Shown here: in pieces, positions 6,083-10,713 of the stretch
How the letters are laid out: every line of letters begins with the position of its first letter
Numbering within the stretch: position 1 is the first letter of the stretch
Source of the DNA: Bacteroidales bacterium
Lineage (GTDB): Bacteria; Bacteroidota; Bacteroidia; Bacteroidales; UBA7960
Assembly: GCA_003554665.1 (NCBI GenBank)
Contig: PWGY01000076.1
Location: forward strand, 1 to 10,713
Direction: 5' to 3'
Length of the DNA stretch: 10,713 nt
Notes under the pieces: model-generated
Database searches by the model: none
What the model was told of the DNA's origin: nothing
Seen by the model: the letters and a program-made list of their open reading frames with translations, nothing else
Position numbers and translations under genes: made by a program

Positions 6083-6665
6083 GCATCTCCGGGACACGTT
6101 CCTTTCTGATCCGGATGAACTCCTGGAAGTCCTCATCGCTGAAGTTGTTTTTATCCATGACCAGTGTCCGGATGGCAAAAGGAAAAGCAATCAGCGACAG
6201 CATGTCAACGAAAAACTGTGTCGGATCGGTACGGCGTATGTTTCCTTTTTTTCCCTCATCCAGCAATTGATGGGTAAACTGATCGGTGGCATACAGGCTG
6301 CTGATTACTTTCATCTCCGTAATCCTTTCGCGACTACGGTGCAGGATGGCCATCACAAATGAAACAAGCAGGGGGTTATCGGACAACATGTCAATGTACA
6401 CGCCCACATACTGTCTGATCTTGTCGTTCAGTGGCAGGTCACTGTCCAGAATACGGATCAGCTCTTCAGAGTTTTTCTGAACCAGCCGGGTAAAAATGGT
6501 ATGGAACAGGTTTTCCTTGCTTCGGAAGTAATAATTCATCAGGGCCAGGTTAATCCCTGCCTTGGTGGCGATCTCCCTCACACTTGTACGGTCAACTCCT
6601 TTTTCCAAAAACAGCTCTGTGGCCGCATCAAAAATTTTCTGTTCAGTATTTCTGCTTTTTGTCAT
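6054..6665 (-). CDS. TetR/AcrR-family transcriptional regulator
   Basis: A 203-residue DNA-binding protein with a TetR N-terminal helix-turn-helix: KIFDAATELFLEKG forms helix 1, and SVREIATKAGINLALMNYYF (about residues 28-47) is the recognition part, followed by RSKENLF. The remaining all-helical C-terminal domain would bind a ligand and dimerise; its ligand cannot be read from the sequence. The ATG at 6665 is preferred to a TTG at 6683 because it lies 17-19 nt after the predicted start site and directly before the TKSRNTEQKI helix. The gene is divergent from lnt (99 bp between) and convergent with queG, overlapping it by 29 bp. TetR proteins often control a divergent neighbour or themselves, so lnt or its own gene are possible targets, but no clear operator palindrome was found in the gap. 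Confidence 0.88.
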   Translation of the reverse strand: MTKSRNTEQKIFDAATELFLEKGVDRTSVREIATKAGINLALMNYYFRSKENLFHTIFTRLVQKNSEELIRILDSDLPLNDKIRQYVGVYIDMLSDNPLLVSFVMAILHRSRERITEMKVISSLYATDQFTHQLLDEGKKGNIRRTDPTQFFVDMLSLIAFPFAIRTLVMDKNNFSDEDFQEFIRIRKERVPEMLIDSLRPRS

Positions 6666-6687
6666 AACTCCTGCATTTGCCAATACA

Positions 6688-6695
6688 CAAAAATA
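6688..6695 (-). promoter_or_regulatory. -7 element for the TetR gene
   Basis: On the minus strand this reads TATTTTTG, a perfect TAnnTTTG match. Transcription would start near 6681-6684, about 17-19 nt before the ATG at 6665. The area is AT-rich, so a chance match is more likely here than elsewhere. Confidence 0.45.
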
Positions 6696-6735
6696 ACAAA
6701 TCCCCGGTTTTAAATACTGTTTAAGCGAATATCCT

Positions 6736-6743
6736 TAACTTTA
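6736..6743 (+). promoter_or_regulatory. Weak -7-like element before lnt
   Basis: TAACTTTA matches TAnnTTTG except for the last base and lies 21 bp before the lnt ATG at 6765. No matching -33 element is seen. It is the best candidate in the 99-bp gap shared with the TetR promoter. Confidence 0.25.
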
Positions 6744-6764
6744 TCCAATTAAACAACAATACTC

Positions 6765-8402
6765 ATGTGGAAATTAATCCCGGCAAACAGGCGCCTGCTG
6801 CTTGCCCTGGCCACCGGTTTATTACTGGCACTAAGCTGGCCTGCACGCGGCTTTCCTTTTCTTGCTTTTATCGCATTCATCCCATTGCTCTTTCTGGAAG
6901 AGGATTGCTTCAGGAAACGAAAAAACCAGCGCGCACTGAGTTTCACCATGTACGCATGGGTTGCATTTTTTGTTTTCAACCTGCTTACCACCTGGTGGAT
7001 TCTATTTGCCACCATTCCCGGGATGATTGTTGCCGTGCTGCTGAACTCCATTTTCATGACCATCCCCTGGTGGCTCATGCACACAGGTCGCAGATTGCTG
7101 GGCGGCAAGCAAGGACCGGCGCCACTGGTGGTATTCTGGCTTGCATTTGAGCACCTGCACCAGCAGTGGGAGCTAAGCTGGAGCTGGCTCGACACAGGCA
7201 ATGTGTTTGCAGCTTACCCGGCCTGGATCCAATGGTACGAATTCACCGGAACCGCAGGTGGCACACTCTGGGTGCTGGGCATCAACCTGATACTGTTTGC
7301 CGCATTGAAACAATATACTGCCCATGGCATATTCACCAAAAAGTGCAAATGGCAAACTGGTCTGGCAATTTTGGTTTTCCTGGTGCCATCGGTTTTATCG
7401 TGGCAAATGTGGTTCACCTATGAGGAAACCTCAGATCCGGTGGAGGTGGTTGTTATTCAGCCATCTGAAGATCCTTATGACCGTGCTTCCACAGAAGCAG
7501 AAGTTACCCGGCGGGTGGAGAAAATGATCAGTCTGGCCAACAGCAAAATTACGCCTGAAACCCGGTTCGTGGTCGCTCCCGAGGCCGCCAACCCACAGGG
7601 CATTTGGAAGCATCGGGATGAATCAAATCCGACGATCATCAGACTGAGAGAACATATTGGTGAACATCCCGGCTTAAGCTGGGTAATGGGAAGTTTTACC
7701 TACAGGCTTTACCAGCCGGGAGATCCCCCTTCACCCACTGCCAGGCCTTATGGTAATACCGGCCAGTATTACGATTCCTTCAACTCAGCCATTATGGTGG
7801 AACAGGATCGCCCCGTACAGTACTATCATAAGTCCAAACTGGTTCCTGGTATTGAACGCATGCCTTATTTTACGCTTTTGGAACCCCTAAGCGGCCTGGT
7901 GGATCGGTTTGGCGGGATTGCCGGCAGTCTGGGAACCCAGGACGACAGAAGCGTATTTTCAACCGGCGACGATATTGCAGTGGCACCAGCCGTTTGCTAT
8001 GAATCCATCTACGGAGAATACATGGGCCGATACATGCAGAGAGGCGCCACCCTGCTGTTCATCGTCACCAATGACGGCTGGTGGCGCGACACCCCAGGCT
8101 ACCGCCAGCATAACCAGTACGCCCGGCTCAGGGCCATTGAATCACGCCGCAGCATTGCCAGGTCGGCCAGTACGGGCATTTCTTCCTTCATCAACCAAAA
8201 GGGGGTCATCACCGATCAAATCCACTGGGGAGAATCCGATGCCATGGTTTCCACACTGAATGAGAATTCGCAGACTACGTTTTTCACCCGCACAGGGAAC
8301 TATTTTGGCAAATTTGCCACATTTCTGTCGGCCCTGCTGCTATTGTACCTGGTCAGCCAGTATCTGATTCAGCGTAGTCAGCGAAAGCTTCCGGGGGGTT
8401 AG
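6765..8402 (+). CDS. lnt: Apolipoprotein N-acyltransferase Lnt
   Basis: A 545-residue inner-membrane enzyme that adds the third acyl chain to the N-terminal cysteine of lipoproteins, the last step of lipoprotein maturation. The N-terminal half has about seven membrane segments (roughly 11-25, 30-45, 60-80, 84-103, 117-130, 163-181, 198-215). A periplasmic carbon-nitrogen hydrolase domain follows (about 225-500), then one C-terminal membrane segment (515-534) and a basic tail. The nitrilase-type triad is visible: Glu273 in VAPEAA, Lys356 in YHKSKLVPG and Cys411 in PAVCYES. The loop after the lysine reads LVPGIE rather than the LVPFGE of proteobacterial enzymes. TNDGWW (435-440) and the GYRQHNQYARLRAIES segment (445-460) are also family features. 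The ATG at 6765 gives an ordinary short cytoplasmic N-terminus. It is divergent from the TetR gene and convergent with the SDR gene. Confidence 0.95.
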   Translation: MWKLIPANRRLLLALATGLLLALSWPARGFPFLAFIAFIPLLFLEEDCFRKRKNQRALSFTMYAWVAFFVFNLLTTWWILFATIPGMIVAVLLNSIFMTIPWWLMHTGRRLLGGKQGPAPLVVFWLAFEHLHQQWELSWSWLDTGNVFAAYPAWIQWYEFTGTAGGTLWVLGINLILFAALKQYTAHGIFTKKCKWQTGLAILVFLVPSVLSWQMWFTYEETSDPVEVVVIQPSEDPYDRASTEAEVTRRVEKMISLANSKITPETRFVVAPEAANPQGIWKHRDESNPTIIRLREHIGEHPGLSWVMGSFTYRLYQPGDPPSPTARPYGNTGQYYDSFNSAIMVEQDRPVQYYHKSKLVPGIERMPYFTLLEPLSGLVDRFGGIAGSLGTQDDRSVFSTGDDIAVAPAVCYESIYGEYMGRYMQRGATLLFIVTNDGWWRDTPGYRQHNQYARLRAIESRRSIARSASTGISSFINQKGVITDQIHWGESDAMVSTLNENSQTTFFTRTGNYFGKFATFLSALLLLYLVSQYLIQRSQRKLPGG

Positions 8403-8443
8403 GCATCGGGAGAACCGGCAGCAGCCATTACAAGACAGTTATT

Positions 8444-9463
8444 TTAGAGATAATCCGGGTATTTACGGAAAAACCCGGCCGTGTTCCCGGCTGCATCCCT
8501 GATTGGCCTGAACCGGATCCCAAGGGCGTTGCGGATTTTTTCGCTGGAAAAATATCGCTTGTTGTGGGCGTTGCGGGCAGTTTCCTTTGAAAGCAGGGGT
8601 TTGCTACCCGTCAGCAAGGACCTGCCTGACTCCAGACGCCATGCCAGTTCGCTCATCCAGCGGGTCACACGATATGCCGGAGGCTTAACCCCAGCTGCGC
8701 TGGCAAAATACCCAAACAACTCCCTGAACGGCAGGTTTTCCCCATTGGCAATGAAACGCTCATTTACCTGTTCGCTCTCCATGAGCAACACCATGGCCCT
8801 GGCCACATCACGTGCATCCACAAATCCATTCACACCGGAAGTATAAAATTTAAGCCCCTTATTCACCGACTGGTACAACTGGGCACTCGACCTGGTGGGA
8901 TCTCCCGGGCCGATAATGACTGAAGGATTGATAATCACTACATCCATTCCCTCTTCCGACGCCCGCCACACTTCACGTTCAGCACAATATTTACTGATGG
9001 CATAATATGAATGAGCCCCGGAAGTTTTCCAGATCATTGACTCGTGAACCACTTCACCGGGAAGCGGTGTACCCAGAGCGGACACACTGCTGCAATGGCA
9101 GAACTTTTTCACACCGTTGCGCAGGGCCACATTGACCATGTTGGCTGTTCCTTCCACATTGGCTTTCATCATCGCCTTCCGGTCACGCGGCTGGAAAGAA
9201 ACTGTGGCTGCACAGTGATAAATACTCCGGACACCGCTGACTGCTTCCTGCAGGCTGATGATATCGCTGAGGTCAGCATTCACCCACTCTACCTGCCCGA
9301 ACAGAGCCTTCCCCCTTTCCGGGTCATACCATGAAAAAAGATCCCTGACCAGTTCCAGCCGGCTATTCTTCCGTTTCATGGCACGTACTTTCCGCCCTCC
9401 TGAAACCAGGTCATAGAGCAGGTGTGAGCCAACCAATCCTGTTGCTCCGGTTAAAAGTATCAT
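8444..9463 (-). CDS. Extended SDR NAD(P)-dependent epimerase/reductase
   Basis: A 339-residue Rossmann-fold protein of the extended short-chain dehydrogenase/reductase family (NAD-dependent epimerase/dehydratase, dihydroflavonol-4-reductase-like). The nucleotide-binding TGATGLVG lies at 5-12, a conserved HCAATVSF at 83-90, the active-site serine region CHCSSVSALG at 122-131, and the catalytic Tyr154-xxx-Lys158 in SYYAISK; NPSVIIGPGD (179-188) follows. The substrate cannot be told: sugar nucleotides, steroid-like alcohols and aldehydes are all used by relatives. The frame stays open upstream to 9577, but the extra 38 residues are unlike the family and overlap the S9 peptidase promoter region. 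The ATG at 9463 starts directly on the first Rossmann strand (ILLTGATG) and is preferred. A perfect -7 element lies only 6-13 bp upstream, implying a leaderless message. It is divergent from the S9 peptidase gene. Confidence 0.88.
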   Translation of the reverse strand: MILLTGATGLVGSHLLYDLVSGGRKVRAMKRKNSRLELVRDLFSWYDPERGKALFGQVEWVNADLSDIISLQEAVSGVRSIYHCAATVSFQPRDRKAMMKANVEGTANMVNVALRNGVKKFCHCSSVSALGTPLPGEVVHESMIWKTSGAHSYYAISKYCAEREVWRASEEGMDVVIINPSVIIGPGDPTRSSAQLYQSVNKGLKFYTSGVNGFVDARDVARAMVLLMESEQVNERFIANGENLPFRELFGYFASAAGVKPPAYRVTRWMSELAWRLESGRSLLTGSKPLLSKETARNAHNKRYFSSEKIRNALGIRFRPIRDAAGNTAGFFRKYPDYL

Positions 9464-9468
9464 AGGCA

Positions 9469-9476
9469 CAAAATTA
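9469..9476 (-). promoter_or_regulatory. -7 element for the SDR gene
   Basis: On the minus strand this reads TAATTTTG, a perfect TAnnTTTG match ending 5 bp before the ATG at 9463. Transcription would start about at the start codon, so the message would have essentially no leader. No -33 TTTG at the usual distance. Confidence 0.4.
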
Positions 9477-9493
9477 TGGAAAAAGTTGAGACT

Positions 9494-9507
9494 GGCTGCC
9501 GGCAGCC
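9494..9507. promoter_or_regulatory. 14-bp perfect palindrome, possible operator
   Basis: GGCTGCC joined directly to GGCAGCC forms a perfect 14-bp palindrome in the 114-bp divergent space between the SDR gene and the S9 peptidase gene. It lies about 18 bp upstream of the SDR -7 element and about 27 bp upstream of the best candidate -7 element of the peptidase gene (TTTCTTTG, 9534-9541, one mismatch). With no loop and no T-tract it looks more like a dimeric protein site than a terminator. Confidence 0.35.
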
Positions 9508-9533
9508 GCCACAGGGAAATCAGGGAAATTTTG

Positions 9534-9541
9534 TTTCTTTG
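9534..9541 (+). promoter_or_regulatory. Weak -7-like element before the S9 peptidase
   Basis: TTTCTTTG differs from TAnnTTTG at one position. It would start transcription near 9545-9548, about 30 nt before the ATG at 9578. No good -33 element is seen. Confidence 0.3.
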
Positions 9542-9577
9542 TAGTGACAGAAATTTATGAACCAATAATCCATCCAA

Positions 9578-10713
9578 ATGAACACACAGAAACTGGCATT
9601 CTTTGCATTGGCGATGCTTTTGATGCTGGCAGCGACCCCTGCCGCTGCACAGGAAAAACAGCCCTTTAATCCTGAAACCATGTGGGAAATGAAACGGCCC
9701 GGGAACCCCGTAGTTTCACCCAATGGCACCTGGTCTGCTTTTACGGTGACAGACTACGACATTGAGGGAAACAGCTCTTCCAGCTATATTTACATGGTGA
9801 ACAATGAAACCAGTGAGCTGCGGCAGCTGACCCATTCAGGCAAAGACAGCGGCCCGACCTGGAGCCCCTGCGGACATAAACTGGCTTTTGTATCAAGGCG
9901 TCACGACGGCCCCGGACAGATCTATATCCTGGATTTTTCCAAAGGCGGAGAAGCTTTTAAGGTAACAGACCTTCCGGTTGGGGTATATGGCGTTCAGTGG
10001 TTCCCTGACGGAGAGAAACTGGCTTTTGCGGCCAACGTTCTTCCTGAGTATAACGGCGACTGGGACAAACACCGGGAACTGCAGAAAGAAATGGACGAAA
10101 GCAAGGTAACAGCCAAGGTTACCGAAGACAACATGTACCGCTACTGGGATCGCTGGTTGACCGATGGCCATGTATCAAGGATGTTCACCGTAGACCTGGA
10201 AAGCGGTGAAGTGGTTGACCTGATGCCGGAAAACGGAAACTTTTTCGGTCTGATGGGTGGGGTATCCTATGACATTTCTCCTGACGGCAGCACCATAGCT
10301 GTAAGCAAAAACTCAACCCGCCCTCCATACGAGAGGCTGAACCACGCCATTTACCTGGTGCCCACTGATGGCAGCGGCCAGCTGACCAATATCACCGAAG
10401 ACAATCCGGCCAATGATTCCGATCCGGTTTACAGCCCAGATGGCCGCTATATTCTTTATGGGGCCCAATCTACATATCACTTCTATGCCGACAAGGTGGT
10501 CATGATCAAGTACGACCCCCAAACCGGAAACCGTACCCGCCTGAGCGATCACATCGACCTGAGCACCGAACAGTGGTCGTGGTCTGAGGATGGAGAAACG
10601 ATTTATTTTATGGCGGAAGACCGGGCCATGAAATCCATCTTCCGGATGCCAGCTGAAGAGGGCGAAGAATATGAGGAGATTTTCCGCGGCGGAACCAACA
10701 ACGGTGCTGCACT
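9578..10713 (+). CDS. S9-family peptidase (prolyl oligopeptidase type), 5' part
   Basis: The gene starts at 9578 and is still open at the window edge, giving 378 codons of the N-terminal part. Residues 1-24 form a Sec signal peptide: a lysine, a hydrophobic core and an Ala-Thr-Pro-Ala-Ala-Ala end before Gln25, so the enzyme is exported to the periplasm or beyond. The rest seen here is a beta-propeller of the S9 type, with PD40-like blades ending in phrases such as PTWSPCGHKLAFVSRR, GVQWFPDGEKLAFAA, DPVYSPDGRYILYGAQ and WSWSEDGETIYFM. MYRYWDRWLTDGHVSRMF resembles the matching segment in dipeptidyl-peptidase 5/acylaminoacyl-peptidase-like members, which trim short peptides. The Ser-Asp-His catalytic domain should follow beyond the window, so activity and exact subfamily cannot be checked. 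It is divergent from the SDR gene. Confidence 0.88.
   Translation, partial: MNTQKLAFFALAMLLMLAATPAAAQEKQPFNPETMWEMKRPGNPVVSPNGTWSAFTVTDYDIEGNSSSSYIYMVNNETSELRQLTHSGKDSGPTWSPCGHKLAFVSRRHDGPGQIYILDFSKGGEAFKVTDLPVGVYGVQWFPDGEKLAFAANVLPEYNGDWDKHRELQKEMDESKVTAKVTEDNMYRYWDRWLTDGHVSRMFTVDLESGEVVDLMPENGNFFGLMGGVSYDISPDGSTIAVSKNSTRPPYERLNHAIYLVPTDGSGQLTNITEDNPANDSDPVYSPDGRYILYGAQSTYHFYADKVVMIKYDPQTGNRTRLSDHIDLSTEQWSWSEDGETIYFMAEDRAMKSIFRMPAEEGEEYEEIFRGGTNNGAA

Noticed and set aside
9464..9577. 38-codon N-terminal extension of the SDR protein
   Set aside because: It is unlike the family, precedes the natural Rossmann start, and covers the divergent promoter region including the palindrome.

Overview
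The window reads as chromosomal DNA of a Bacteroidota (Bacteroidetes) bacterium, probably of the Bacteroidales or a related order. The sign is direct: perfect matches to the Bacteroidota -7 promoter element TAnnTTTG lie just upstream of most genes (tnaA leader, mntP, the LuxE-like gene, ruvB, the TetR gene, the SDR gene), while Shine-Dalgarno sequences are mostly absent. The gene families fit too: a LuxE-domain acyl-protein synthetase of the type found in this phylum without luciferase genes, a short QueG, and a secreted S9 peptidase. No mobile element, phage gene, CRISPR array, rRNA or tRNA was seen.

Layout: (1) 1-385 is a gene-free stretch with a complete promoter (TTTG-N20-TAACTTTG) about 265 bp before tryptophanase. 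It is followed by a hairpin, a 23-codon reading frame and a second hairpin, which looks like a regulatory leader. (2) 386-2351 carries tnaA (tryptophan to indole, pyruvate and ammonia) and, 22-31 bp downstream, mntP (Mn2+ efflux) with its own -7 element. (3) 2324-2602 holds a degenerate 23-bp tandem array that begins inside the end of mntP, then three perfect copies of a 15-bp repeat. (4) 2608-3708 (minus) is a LuxE-like adenylate-forming enzyme with an apparent 105-bp in-frame insertion flanked by imperfect direct repeats. (5) 3709-4020 is a divergent intergenic region with a 21-bp tandem array and promoters for both neighbours. (6) 4021-6082 is ruvB-queG, probably one transcript: Holliday junction branch migration and epoxyqueuosine reduction. 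(7) 6054-6665 (minus) is a TetR regulator overlapping the 3' end of queG tail to tail. It is divergent from lnt (6765-8402), apolipoprotein N-acyltransferase. (8) 8444-9463 (minus) is an extended-SDR NAD(P)-dependent reductase/epimerase, divergent from an S9 prolyl-oligopeptidase-family peptidase that runs off the right edge.

The genes are mostly housekeeping and do not form one pathway. I found no convincing undescribed multi-gene system. The unusual content is non-coding or sub-genic: three unrelated-length tandem repeat arrays packed around the LuxE-like gene, the insertion inside that gene, the structured tnaA leader, a promoter-overlapping palindrome before ruvB, a 14-bp palindrome in the SDR/S9 divergent region, and a probably leaderless SDR message.
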